A stretch of 48,796 nucleotides of DNA from Planctomycetaceae bacterium (GTDB taxonomy: Bacteria > Planctomycetota > Planctomycetia > Planctomycetales > Planctomycetaceae): positions 1 through 48,796 of the forward strand of contig JAKFUF010000202.1 of assembly GCA_021732845.1 (NCBI GenBank), in the 5' to 3' direction. The translations under genes were made by a program, and so were the position numbers. Below, one piece after another: positions 23,346 to 31,918 of the stretch (position 1 is its first letter; the number at the start of each line of letters is the position of its first letter). The notes below the pieces were generated by a model that was not told where the DNA came from, made no database searches, and saw nothing but the letters and a program-made list of their open reading frames with translations.

Positions 23346-25202
23346 ATGGACAGTCGCTCGATGCGGACTTCACGGATGGCCTGGCTGGCGTGCCTGTCTG
23401 CCAGCGTGTTGTGCGGATGCCAAACCGGGAGGCTGCCCTGGCAGCAAGCGGCGACTCAGCTCCCCGAACAGACCGTGGTGGCGGCGAAGCCCCATCATTC
23501 GCCCGAACTGTCCGCGGCAGCCGTCGCACCGAAGCCCGCACAGGCACAGTCTGGTTCCAGCCAGTTGCTGGCCGCCGCGATGAGCCACGACAACGCGAAC
23601 CGGATGAATCCGCGCGACCGCCGCTCCCTCGACGAAGCTCGCCGTGGCTACGAAGCCGTCCTGCGGCAGTTCCCCAATGAGCCCACCGCCCTGCATCGGC
23701 TGGGAACCGTCGCCGACCGCGAAGGAAATTTTTCCGAAGCCGAGCAGTACTATCTGGCCGCCTGGCGCATCACCCCCGACAACTGTGACCTCCTCGGTGA
23801 CCTGGGCTACTCTTACCTGTTGCAGCAGCGCTACGACGACAGCGAACGGGTCTTGAATCATGCGCTGGAGATCAATCCCGGTCATGTGCATACGCGCATC
23901 AACCTGGGAACGCTGTATGCCCGTCGCGGTGAATACGGCCGGGCGCTGGCCACCCTGCGCACCGCGGTTGGCGAACAGGAGGCCGAAGCGATCATGGCCC
24001 GGGTCGCGCCAGCCTCACCACCACCGACCGCTGGTCCGGGTCCAGGGCTGCCGCCGGATGCTGGGAACGGGCTGCAGCCGAATGCCCAGGCGTCATTGCC
24101 ACAACGGTCGCCTAATGCCGCTGTTCCACCTCCGCCGGCGGAGATGAACGAGGCCACGCGGAAAATTGCCGAAGCGATGGCCCGCGAGCGCGCGATCATG
24201 GCATCACAGAATCCGCCGCGAAGCAATCCCCGCGCAGGCGTGGCACAACGACCCGCCCAACTCCCCCCAGAACAATGGAACAACGCGCTCAGCCAGATCG
24301 ACCGGGGAGAGACGCAACAGTATCCCAGCACGAGCCAGGGCGCTTATGCCGGCGGCTTGACGCCCGGCCAGGGGCCAGCCGGCATCAATCGGCAACCCGC
24401 GCCAGGTTATCAGGGGTATCAGGGTCAGCCAGGGGGGGCACCTTATCGCCAGGCCGATCCGCGCATGCAGCCGGGCCAGGGATATGTCGAGCTTCCATCT
24501 CCGGGCAGGGAACAAGCCGCCGCTCCCGGTGCATCTCCGTCTAATGCCGTACAGCCTGCGGTCGCGGTGGGAAACCGCGGATTGGCCCAGCCGATGTCCG
24601 GCCAGCGCGAGCAGCTTGACTGGAACCAGGCCCGGACCGCAGCGGCACAAATCGGGATGGCCGTCGGCGGATTACAGATGTTCCCGACAGATTATGGCAA
24701 CTCGGCCCCGGCCGCGCCGCAATCCACCAATCCGCCTCCGCGGATCACGGTTGGTCCGGCCCGGCAGTGGACTCAGCCGGGCGACGCCCCCATGGAGGCT
24801 CTGGCCAGTGGTGCCGCTCAAGCCAACTCCCCGCAGTATGGTGTCCCACAAGACAACCGCCAGCAGCCTGGCACGCAGTACAACAGTCCGCCCACCAATG
24901 CGCAACCGAACGCTCAGCGTCAGCCGCCCGCCGCCTACAACCGGATGCCCGTGATCTCTCCTGCCCCGGCGGCACCCGTTTGGATTGAGCCTCAGATCGA
25001 CCAGGCCGATGGCTTTGACTCTCTGCCGGCCATGACCGTCGAGGAGCAGGCCGAACTGGACCGGCTGTCTGAACAGGCCCGTCAGTTGGAACAGCAGATT
25101 CGCCAGCGCCGCCAACAACTCGACAGCCGCGGAGCGCAGCCACAGTCAGCGCAGCCCGCGGGCGGACCGGTGGTGACTCCGCAGCCGTGGCAGGGGCCTT
25201 AA
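23346..25202 (+). CDS. TPR lipoprotein with long Pro/Gln/Gly-rich tail
   Basis: 618 residues from ATG 23346 (MDSRSMRTSRMAW). The signal region MAWLACLSASVLCGCQTG ends in a lipobox (VLCGC), so it is expected to be lipid-anchored. About residues 85-220 are tetratricopeptide repeats: NEPTALHRLGTVADREGN, then FSEAEQYYLAAWRITPDN, then LLGDLGYSYLLQQRYDDSE, then NLGTLYARRGEYGRAL. From ~220 to ~565 it is low-complexity and rich in Pro, Gln, Ala and Gly. A short coiled coil (EEQAELDRLSEQARQLEQQ) is near the end. The TPR part probably scaffolds an envelope complex while the tail spans or extends. The longer upstream reading frame lacks a sensible signal. Confidence 0.75.
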   Translation: MDSRSMRTSRMAWLACLSASVLCGCQTGRLPWQQAATQLPEQTVVAAKPHHSPELSAAAVAPKPAQAQSGSSQLLAAAMSHDNANRMNPRDRRSLDEARRGYEAVLRQFPNEPTALHRLGTVADREGNFSEAEQYYLAAWRITPDNCDLLGDLGYSYLLQQRYDDSERVLNHALEINPGHVHTRINLGTLYARRGEYGRALATLRTAVGEQEAEAIMARVAPASPPPTAGPGPGLPPDAGNGLQPNAQASLPQRSPNAAVPPPPAEMNEATRKIAEAMARERAIMASQNPPRSNPRAGVAQRPAQLPPEQWNNALSQIDRGETQQYPSTSQGAYAGGLTPGQGPAGINRQPAPGYQGYQGQPGGAPYRQADPRMQPGQGYVELPSPGREQAAAPGASPSNAVQPAVAVGNRGLAQPMSGQREQLDWNQARTAAAQIGMAVGGLQMFPTDYGNSAPAAPQSTNPPPRITVGPARQWTQPGDAPMEALASGAAQANSPQYGVPQDNRQQPGTQYNSPPTNAQPNAQRQPPAAYNRMPVISPAPAAPVWIEPQIDQADGFDSLPAMTVEEQAELDRLSEQARQLEQQIRQRRQQLDSRGAQPQSAQPAGGPVVTPQPWQGP

Positions 25203-25242
25203 GTTTCGAGTTTTTGAAGACGGATTTGCGATTGGCTCTCGA

Positions 25243-26181
25243 CTAATCCTGACGGTCAACGGTGGCCATGAACTTCTCCCGCTGGGTCGCGACCCATTTT
25301 CGATACCCGTCCGGGTCCACCCAGGCCTTCACTCCCGCTTGAGCGGCCCGCATCCGCTTGGCGTCGAAGTCGAAGGACTCATTGTGGAGCGCCAGCCAAA
25401 TGTCGGGCTTGAGCGACTCGAGAACCTGCAGTGTCCGGCGGTAGTCGTCCTCAATCCCCGGATAGGAAGGGTTCTTCCCCAGCCGATATCCTGGATTGAT
25501 GCTGGCGCTGGACGGAAACACCACATTGTAGGTCTGTCCGCCGTTTTCGACTGCGGTGACAAACGTCGTCGAGCCACGGGTATGACCGCTCGACAGCAGG
25601 GCTGTGATGGTCAGATTCCCGAGCTTGATCTTGTCCCCGTGATCAAAGACCTGATCCACTTTGGCCGGCTCGAACGCGAACTCTTTGTAAGCGCCATAGT
25701 GAAAATCCAGCTTGCCGCCGGACTCGAACAGGGCTTTCTCTTCACGAATCACGGCGATCTTCGCGCCGCTCAGTTTTTGCAGATAGGCATGGCCGCCCGC
25801 ATGGTCGATGTGTGCGTGGCCCACCAACAGGATCTTGATCTCTTCCGGCTTGAACCCCAGTTTGCGAATCGACGCCTCGATCAGCGGCCCCGAACCAGGC
25901 ATCCCGGTGTTCAGCAGGATGTGGCCTTCGGCGGTCGTCAGCAGATAGACACTCAACCCTTTGGTGCCCACGAAATAGATCGGCCCGACAATTTTTGTGG
26001 GGTCCGCTGGCTCATCCCACTTCAAAAGCTTTCTCGCGGATTCGAGAAACAGGGCCGGGCTGTTCGCCAGCTCTTGAACCGTGGGCTGGGCTGGTTGAGT
26101 CGGCTGAGCCACCGCTGCGGACGCGACTCCCAACAGGGCCACAAATGACAGCAGCCGTACCAGTGTGGATATGCGTTTCAT
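25243..26181 (-). CDS. Secreted metallo-beta-lactamase fold hydrolase, subclass B3-like
   Basis: 312 residues from ATG 26181 with GGAG upstream. The signal peptide MKRISTLVRLLSFVALLG ends near AVAQP. Zinc ligands follow the B3 pattern: VGHAHIDHAGG (HxHxDH), LLSSGHTRGSTTF (third His) and WLALHNESFDF (final His). The leader NTGMPGSGPLIEASIRKLGF is also B3-like. Such proteins hydrolyse beta-lactams or, in many environmental bacteria, other substrates such as lactones; resistance should not be assumed. It is convergent with the TPR lipoprotein gene, with 40 bp between. Confidence 0.8.
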   Translation of the reverse strand: MKRISTLVRLLSFVALLGVASAAVAQPTQPAQPTVQELANSPALFLESARKLLKWDEPADPTKIVGPIYFVGTKGLSVYLLTTAEGHILLNTGMPGSGPLIEASIRKLGFKPEEIKILLVGHAHIDHAGGHAYLQKLSGAKIAVIREEKALFESGGKLDFHYGAYKEFAFEPAKVDQVFDHGDKIKLGNLTITALLSSGHTRGSTTFVTAVENGGQTYNVVFPSSASINPGYRLGKNPSYPGIEDDYRRTLQVLESLKPDIWLALHNESFDFDAKRMRAAQAGVKAWVDPDGYRKWVATQREKFMATVDRQD

Positions 26182-26394
26182 GCGTGTCGGCTCCATGGAG
26201 ATCGAGTCACCTCAACACCTTTGCACGATTCTGGGACACCTGCAGCGGATCAAGTGCGAGGCCCGCCGAGCGGATCCGCGACAGGTGTGCCGGAGTTGTG
26301 TGAACTTAAACAGAGTGCTTCCGGCATTCTCCCCGAATGGCAGCGTTCTGCAATTGTCGGACACGCCAGATGCCAGATTTGCACCGGCCGTCGC

Positions 26395-26400
26395 TATAAT
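26395..26400 (+). promoter_or_regulatory. TATAAT -10-like box before the PLP enzyme gene
   Basis: A perfect TATAAT in GCTATAATCGCC, 54 bases before the GTG start. No good -35 hexamer lies 16-18 bp upstream, so it is a partial match. Confidence 0.35.
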
Positions 26401-26454
26401 CGCCGGGTCAGCCAATCCCGGCTCATCAGCACGACATTGTTCCGGAGCAGCACC

Positions 26455-27654
26455 GTGGCTCAGCCTGCCGACACACCTCCGCACGATTCCCTGGACACCC
26501 TGTGCGCCCGGGGCGGTTGGGCCGCGGATTTCACGACCCGGCCCAGCGCGCCGCCGCTGTACATGACAACCGCCTTCGACATGCACGGGCTGGAACAGCT
26601 CGAGGCGGTCGCGGCGGGGACGGAAACGGGCTACATCTACACCCGCGACGGCAACCCCAACCATGAGGCCTTCGCCGCCGACATTGCCAAACTGGAGGGT
26701 GCCGAGGCTGGCGTGGCCTGCGCCTCCGGCATGGGGGCGATGACCGCGGTGCTGATGACGCTCCTCAAGTCGGGGGACCATGTCGTCTCGGCGCGGGTGC
26801 TGTATGGACGCACCTCTCAACTGCTGAATCACCTCGCGTCCGCCTTCGGCGTCCACGTGACGTATGTCGATGGCAATCATCCGGATGCCTTCCGTGAAGC
26901 ACTCACCCCCCAGACGAAGCTGTGCATCATAGAAAGCATCTCCAACCCGCTGATGGAGGTGGCCGACCTGCCGGCCATCGCCAAGGCGGTGGGACATGTT
27001 CCCGTGCTGGTGGACAGCACCTTTGCCACGCCCTGCCTGCTGCGGCCGATTGAACATGGGGCGACCTACGTGTTTCACAGCGCCTCCAAGTATCTCAACG
27101 GACACGGCGACGTGATGCTGGGCGTCCTAGTTGGGCCAAAGGAGGCGATCCGCCGGGCCAAGGCGATGTCGAGCCTGTTCGGCGTGAACACCAACCCCTT
27201 CGAAGCGTGGCTCGGTTCGCGCGGGCTGCGAACCCTGCCATTGCGAATGGAGCGGGTGTCCCAAACCGCAGCCCACATCGCGCTGTTTCTGCAGTCACAC
27301 AAGGCGATTGAGCGTGTCTATTACCCCGGGCTGGAAACACACCCCACCCACGCGATTGCCCGTCGGCTGTTGACCAAAGGCTACGGCGGAATGCTGGGTT
27401 TCGACCTCCGCGGGGGCCGGCCCGCCGTCGCCGCCCTGTTCCGTGCCATGGCCGAGATCATCCCATTTTCACCCACCCTCGCCGACGCCCGCAGCACGGT
27501 CTCCTATCCCACGGGGACTTCGCACAAATTCATCACCGCCGCCGCCCGCGCCGAATTCGGCATCAAGGATGGCCTCGTCCGACTGTCCGTCGGCTTGGAG
27601 TGCCCGGAAGATTTGCAACGGGAATTGGCAGCGGCGTTGAGTGGCCTCTCGTAA
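26455..27654 (+). CDS. Cys/Met-metabolism PLP enzyme (cystathionine gamma-synthase / gamma-lyase-like)
   Basis: 399 residues from GTG 26455, with GGAG seven bases upstream; the frame is open further but without a family-like N-terminus. TETGYIYTRDGNPNHEAFA and ACASGMGAMTAVLMTLL bind the cofactor phosphate. LVDSTFATP has the PLP Asp, and FHSASKYLNGHGDV contains the PLP Lys (residue 212). SYPTGTSHKFITAAARAEFG and IKDGLVRLSVGLE close the fold. The gene stands alone, so synthase and lyase cannot be distinguished; both act on homoserine- or cysteine-derived thioethers in the cytoplasm. Confidence 0.87.
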   Translation: MAQPADTPPHDSLDTLCARGGWAADFTTRPSAPPLYMTTAFDMHGLEQLEAVAAGTETGYIYTRDGNPNHEAFAADIAKLEGAEAGVACASGMGAMTAVLMTLLKSGDHVVSARVLYGRTSQLLNHLASAFGVHVTYVDGNHPDAFREALTPQTKLCIIESISNPLMEVADLPAIAKAVGHVPVLVDSTFATPCLLRPIEHGATYVFHSASKYLNGHGDVMLGVLVGPKEAIRRAKAMSSLFGVNTNPFEAWLGSRGLRTLPLRMERVSQTAAHIALFLQSHKAIERVYYPGLETHPTHAIARRLLTKGYGGMLGFDLRGGRPAVAALFRAMAEIIPFSPTLADARSTVSYPTGTSHKFITAAARAEFGIKDGLVRLSVGLECPEDLQRELAAALSGLS

Positions 27655-27665
27655 GGTCTGACCCC

Positions 27666-27760
27666 ATCAGCCGGAGGGCCTTAGCCGGCGTTAGCCCCCG
27701 GTTTCGAAGAACCGAGGACCACCAATGCAACAAACCGGACGCTAACGCGTTCCGGCTGAT
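27666..27760 (+). repeat. Interspersed palindromic element, copy E (core)
   Basis: Arms CAGCCGGAGGGCCTTAGCC and GGACGCTAACGCGTTCCGG, without the long outer flanks. It starts 11 bp after the PLP-enzyme stop. Confidence 0.7.
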
Positions 27761-27780
27761 GTTGCTGTTAACCAACGATC

Positions 27781-27860
27781 AACCGGCTGGCATTAGCCCC
27801 CGGTTTCGTAGGATCGAGAATTGACAATGTTCCAAACCGGACGCTAACGCGTTCCGGCTG
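27781..27860 (+). repeat. Interspersed palindromic element, copy F (core)
   Basis: Arms AACCGGCTGGCATTAGCCCC and ACCGGACGCTAACGCGTTCC. It is in tandem with copy E, same orientation, 20 bp apart, and ends 20 bp before the next gene. Confidence 0.7.
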
Positions 27861-27880
27861 TTGTCTCACAAGAGCACCGC

Positions 27881-29173
27881 ATGCAGTCCGTTTTTTTCGT
27901 CATCTCTTGCTGCCTGCTTTTGTTCGTTCCCGGTTTGGTCCACGCGCAGACGCGTGTGGCTCGCTGGCACACCACGCTCGACAGCGCCACGGAAACCGCG
28001 AGGACGTCGGGCAAGCCCGTGTTCATCGTGTTCCGCTGTGTTCCCTGCGGGGCCTGCTGGGAATGGGACGGCCAGGTGGCGCACGCGGACGAGGCGATCG
28101 CCGAACTCCGCGAACAGTTTGTCTGCGCCCGCATTCCCCAGATGAACGGGGTCGACATCCAAAAGTTCGAACACGATTTCGACACGACTTGGGCCGCGTA
28201 TTTCACCGATGCCAAGGGCCACATCTACAGCCGCTTTGGCGGGCGGGATGAGACCGATCCCGAGGCGCGGCTGGACAAGGCGGCGTTGTTGCAGACCATG
28301 CGCGAGGTGCTGGAGGTGCATGCACGGCGGATGAAACGCGGACCGACCGACACCGACGAAGAACTGCAGCCCGCACCTTCGACCTCCTCCACACCCGAAG
28401 ACATTCCGCTGCTTGAGAGCCGGCACGCGGGCTGTGTCCACTGCCACCAGGTGCAGGAGTATCGGCTGCGGCAATCGTATCTGGATGGCGTGTTTGATCA
28501 GAAAGCCCTGTTCGGGTTTCCCTTGCCGGAGAGCATCGGGCTCAGGTTTGTGCGGAGCCACGGGCATCGGCTGGATGCAGTCGGGAGGAACAGTCCGGCG
28601 GCGCGGGCGGGCCTGAAGCCAGGCGATCTGGTCACGCACGTCAATGCGGTGCCGATCCATTCGGAGCAGGATGTGCGCTGGGCGCTGCATCGGTCCCAAG
28701 GCTCAAAGCCGGTCGCCGTGACTGTCACCCGCGCGAAACCAGAACAGGCCGACGAGACGATCCGGGTTGAACTGACGGTGTCGGGCAATTGGCGGCAGAC
28801 CGAGCTTGGCTGGAGAAAGTCGCTGCGAAGCGTGCCGCTGCCGCTGGGATTTTTGGGGTATCCGTTGGACGCCGAGGAATTGCGGACCGGGGGGGTGATG
28901 GACAAGAATGCCACCGCAGCCCCCATGGCGCTGCGCGTCGTCTCCCTGCGCGGAGAGGGGCTGGCACAATCGCTGGGACTGCGTAAGGACGACGTGATCA
29001 TCGCCCTGGAAGACCAGAGGAAACACCGAACCCTGGATGAATTCAAGTCGGACCTGCTCCGGCGCTACAGCCCGGGAGACCTCGTCACCGTCACCGTGCG
29101 GCGCAATGGACAGCAGATCGTGCTGAAAGGGGCGCTTCCCGACTGGTCGCTTGATGTGTACGGTCTGCCGTAG
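27881..29173 (+). CDS. Exported thioredoxin-like protein with CxxCH heme motif and two PDZ domains
   Basis: 430 residues from ATG 27881. The signal peptide MQSVFFVISCCLLLFVPG ends near VHAQ. Residues ~30-150 are thioredoxin-like, with GKPVFIVFRCVPCGACWEW (Cys 53, 56 and 59 instead of a simple CxxC). GCVHCHQVQEYRL at ~184-196 is a c-type heme attachment motif (Cys185, Cys188, His189). Two PDZ-like domains follow: VGRNSPAARAGLKPGDLVTH near residue 230-250, and LRGEGLAQSLGLRKDDVIIA near 355-375. The combination suggests a periplasmic redox or cytochrome-maturation protein that recognises protein tails. Domain calls are good; the role is inferred. The interspersed repeats upstream leave little room for a promoter. 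Confidence 0.75.
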   Translation: MQSVFFVISCCLLLFVPGLVHAQTRVARWHTTLDSATETARTSGKPVFIVFRCVPCGACWEWDGQVAHADEAIAELREQFVCARIPQMNGVDIQKFEHDFDTTWAAYFTDAKGHIYSRFGGRDETDPEARLDKAALLQTMREVLEVHARRMKRGPTDTDEELQPAPSTSSTPEDIPLLESRHAGCVHCHQVQEYRLRQSYLDGVFDQKALFGFPLPESIGLRFVRSHGHRLDAVGRNSPAARAGLKPGDLVTHVNAVPIHSEQDVRWALHRSQGSKPVAVTVTRAKPEQADETIRVELTVSGNWRQTELGWRKSLRSVPLPLGFLGYPLDAEELRTGGVMDKNATAAPMALRVVSLRGEGLAQSLGLRKDDVIIALEDQRKHRTLDEFKSDLLRRYSPGDLVTVTVRRNGQQIVLKGALPDWSLDVYGLP

Positions 29174-29217
29174 GCCGATCAGGGCCGGGCCAGTTTTTCA
29201 ATCGGAGCGACTTCTTG

Positions 29218-29275
29218 TAACCCGACGCGTAAGCGAGGCCGGGAGATTGATCGCCCTCGCTGACGCATCGGGTTA
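29218..29275. repeat. TAACCCGACGCGT-type hairpin
   Basis: TAACCCGACGCGTAAGCGAGG at 29218-29238 faces CCTCGCTGACGCATCGGGTTA at 29255-29275, matching at 19 of 21 positions with a 16-base loop. It lies 44 bp after the PDZ-protein stop and could serve as a transcription barrier, though no T-run follows. Confidence 0.75.
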
Positions 29276-29491
29276 GGACCGCTGCAAGAATAACTGTCGA
29301 CTTTGGACAAACTGTACAGCCAATGAGCCAGAGGGCATTAGCCGGCCTTAGCCCCCGGTTGGAGGATCATCGCAAGACGCCAACGCCACGAACCGGACGC
29401 TAACGCGCGCTAACGCGTGCCGGCTGATAAATCTGCCCTCAATCGGCGTCCATCCCAATCAACTTCACCATGTTATTATTGCCGCGATCCT
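29275..29491 (+). repeat. Interspersed palindromic element, copy G (near full length)
   Basis: Left end AGGACCGCTGCAAGAATAAC, right end TTATTATTGCCGCGATCCT, which are imperfect inverted termini. Between are ACAGCCAATGAGCC, the core arms GAGGGCATTAGCCGGCC and GGACGCTAACGCGCG, and a conserved tail AATCGGCGTCCATCCCAATC. With the hairpin before it, it fills the 373-bp gap between two genes. Confidence 0.75.
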
Positions 29492-29546
29492 TACAAGATG
29501 GCTTCGCCATCTTCATAATGTAGGCCGATGGACCAGAGGTTGCGTG

Positions 29547-30695
29547 TTATGTCGCGGCCTCTTGCAGGGTCGACGCGGCCCGCGCGGGATTGAACGCGTG
29601 TTCCGCGGACATCGGACGGGCGTAGTAGAAACCCTGGCCGAGAACAAAGCCAGCCTCGACGCATGCGGCGTGTTCTTCGGCGGTTTCGACACCTTCGGCC
29701 AACGGAGTGATCTGCAGTTGCTCGGCCATTTGAACGAGACTGGCAATCACGTGCCGGTGCGATGCTTCGGCGGCGTGAAGGTCGCGGATCAGGGAGCGGT
29801 CGAATTTCAGGTAGCGGGGCCGCACCTCACCCATTTCGGCGATGCGCGACTGCCCGGCTCCAAAATCGTCAAAGGCCACATCCATCCCCAACGCGTCCAG
29901 ATCGCGGCGCAACCGCGCCATCTCCTGCACCTGGGTGATCGCCCCTTCGTGAATCTCGATCGTCAGTGGTTGCAGCGGGTGGTTCGACCGCAGTTCCTCG
30001 CAGGAGCGAAGCAGTTCTGGCACCGAAAGTTCAGACGGGTGGATGTTCAGGAACAGGTGGTGCGAGCACGAGTATTTCTCACACTCGGCCACGGCGACCC
30101 GGCGCGCGACCTGGCTCAGGAGGGTGGTTCGCTCCAGTTCGGCGGCCACGGCAAACATCGTCGCCGGAGACTCCAGCCCCACCAGCCGGCTGCGGATCAG
30201 CGACTCATAGGCGACTGTTTCCAGCGTCTGGATGTCCACAATTGGCTGGTAGTGGGTGATGATTCCCGCACCCGACAGCAGTTGGTCGAACTGCACGAAG
30301 GCCAGGGCCTGCCCATCGGCATCGGCGCAAATCGTCCGCGACGGGCAGACCTCGACACTGTCGACGACCCGGAACGGAGCGTCCGCGAATTGAACGAGGT
30401 CGTTCTCCTTGAGCTGGCATGAGCCGTTCAGCCGCTGGCCATTCACAAACGTGCCGTTGGTGCTCTTCAAGTCACGCAGGAACAGCTTCTCGTCGAGTTG
30501 ATAGAACTCGGCATGCACCCCCGAGATCGTGTGCCGCGGCAGGGTCAGCTCGACTGACGGGCGGCGGCCGACACGGAACGGCAGCTTGGACAAAGGCAGG
30601 ACGTGGAGTTCTCCTTCGGCCGTCAGCCGGCCGCACAACGTCCACCGGTGTTCGCCGGTGGAGACATCGGTTTCATCATCGAAAATCGTTGACAT
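29547..30695 (-). CDS. FHA-EAL protein, probable cyclic-di-GMP phosphodiesterase
   Basis: 382 residues from ATG 30695 (MSTIFDDETDVS); an upstream in-frame start at 30764 gives an unlikely Cys-rich leader. Residues ~25-125 are an FHA domain (FRVGRRPSVELTLPRHTISG, VHAEF, RDLKSTNGTFVNG) that binds phosphothreonine. Residues ~140-375 are an EAL domain: YESLIRS in place of the EAL triad, LFLNIHP, IEIHEGAI, AFDDFGAGQSRI, LKFDRSLI, LAEGVET and GQGFYYARP. The metal and catalytic Glu, Asn, Asp and Lys residues seem present despite the Ala-to-Ser change, so hydrolysis of c-di-GMP is likely. FHA would link it to a Ser/Thr kinase. Cytoplasmic; no operon partner is visible. Confidence 0.87.
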   Translation of the reverse strand: MSTIFDDETDVSTGEHRWTLCGRLTAEGELHVLPLSKLPFRVGRRPSVELTLPRHTISGVHAEFYQLDEKLFLRDLKSTNGTFVNGQRLNGSCQLKENDLVQFADAPFRVVDSVEVCPSRTICADADGQALAFVQFDQLLSGAGIITHYQPIVDIQTLETVAYESLIRSRLVGLESPATMFAVAAELERTTLLSQVARRVAVAECEKYSCSHHLFLNIHPSELSVPELLRSCEELRSNHPLQPLTIEIHEGAITQVQEMARLRRDLDALGMDVAFDDFGAGQSRIAEMGEVRPRYLKFDRSLIRDLHAAEASHRHVIASLVQMAEQLQITPLAEGVETAEEHAACVEAGFVLGQGFYYARPMSAEHAFNPARAASTLQEAAT

Positions 30696-31100
30696 AAGCC
30701 GTTCGCCGGTGGAGGCGCAGAAACAGTCGCACCTTTTCACAGAGAACCATTCGTCGCGGAACAAGCCGGGTCAAGCATGTGCATCCTTGAATCCGTGGCT
30801 TCATCTGTCCCTCGACCGGTCTGCCGAATTTGCCGGGCAAGCACGGTTATCCCGAGTAGGCGGCATGTAATGCTCATAGGGTTTCTCCAGCGTGGCGCAA
30901 CACACCACAACCGTATGGGAGCCTGCACTCCGGTGCCCCGAGCGCATCGATTTCCCTGATGCACCGATATGAAAGAGGGCTCGCCTCGGCCAAAACCCCA
31001 ATTGTCACACTTCAGCGGAACTGCTGGCGATTGCGAGTTCGAAAAGCTGATCGAATCCGTGAAAGTACTCTCACGCTCCCCTCTCAATGAGTGTGCAAAA
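30696..31100. other. Gene-free stretch, nothing recognised
   Basis: About 400 bases between two minus-strand genes. Short open frames here lack start context and coding pattern, and I see no strong hairpin, repeat or clear promoter. Confidence 0.5.
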
Positions 31101-31577
31101 TTACTCTAGGACTTTGACCTTCGCTCGCTTCAACGTTTGTCGTCCGTGATCAGAAATCTCGGTGCCGGCATGGAGAAGCACAGTCTTGATCGTCGGGTTG
31201 CGGGAGATTTCCTCCCATTGGTCGTCAGACAATTCGCATTGATACAACTCCAGAACACTCAGTGCCGAAAATCTGTTCAATGTCTTGAAGTTGAATGAGG
31301 TCTTCATTCCGCTGGAACCCACCATGCATTCGCCAATTGGAAAGACAGCGTCCGAACCCTCGAAGATTGCGAACAACTGATCAATTCCGCTGGACCTTCC
31401 ATTGGGCTGCCATAAAAAGTAATCAGTTGGCCACATGGACATCTGCACCTTTATTGCGAACTCTTCCTCCTGTTTTGTGCGAAGGATGGACGACTGGTGG
31501 ATCCATGCGATCAGGGAAAGCAGGATCAATGTCGCGTAGAGCACTGCCATACCCAACAGCTCAAGGGACGATCTCAT
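31101..31577 (-). CDS. Single-pass membrane protein with LRR-like C-terminus (hypothetical)
   Basis: 158 residues from ATG 31577 (MRSSLELLGMAVLYA). One N-terminal membrane helix (LLGMAVLYATLILLSLIAW) is followed by an extracytoplasmic part. The last ~50 residues, SALSVLELYQCELSDDQWEE then NPTIKTVLLHAGTEISDHG, look like one or two leucine-rich-repeat turns of the type common in planctomycete proteins. Base composition is more AT-rich than the neighbours. Function unknown. Confidence 0.6.
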   Translation of the reverse strand: MRSSLELLGMAVLYATLILLSLIAWIHQSSILRTKQEEEFAIKVQMSMWPTDYFLWQPNGRSSGIDQLFAIFEGSDAVFPIGECMVGSSGMKTSFNFKTLNRFSALSVLELYQCELSDDQWEEISRNPTIKTVLLHAGTEISDHGRQTLKRAKVKVLE

Positions 31578-31918
31578 GCCTGTTGTTCCATCCTTGAAAT
31601 GCCCGGTTAGATGATCGTTGCGATTCGCATTCCGCCCTTGGTCGGGTTGAGCTTCCAGGTCATGCTCGTGGTGAGTGGCGGGCATTATTAGTCGATCGAA
31701 GAGAAACGCCAACTCCAATTGAATCTCGGCCAGCTCGACAGGATTGATCAGCAGCAAGTCGAGAGACAGGCGACGGGATCAACCGTAGAAATCGGACTCT
31801 GCAGCCCGGTTGAAGCCCAATATTAGGCCTGTCGTGCATGCTGTGACTGAATCCCGAGATTTGCTATGACCAACGAGGACACTTGGGTTCTCCCTCAATT
31901 GCTGGACAAGGTTGAAGC
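31578..31918. other. Gap with possible 5' extension of the LRR-like gene
   Basis: The minus-strand frame of the LRR-like protein stays open to about 31757, but the added residues (ATHHEHDLEAQPDQGRNANR) look non-native and AT-poor signals for a start are lacking, so I treat it as non-coding. Nothing else is recognised before the endonuclease IV gene. Confidence 0.4.

Noticed and set aside
27666-27860. Possible CRISPR-like array from the two tandem palindromic units
   Set aside because: Only two units, the units are themselves palindromic and match the dispersed element family, and no cas genes are present.
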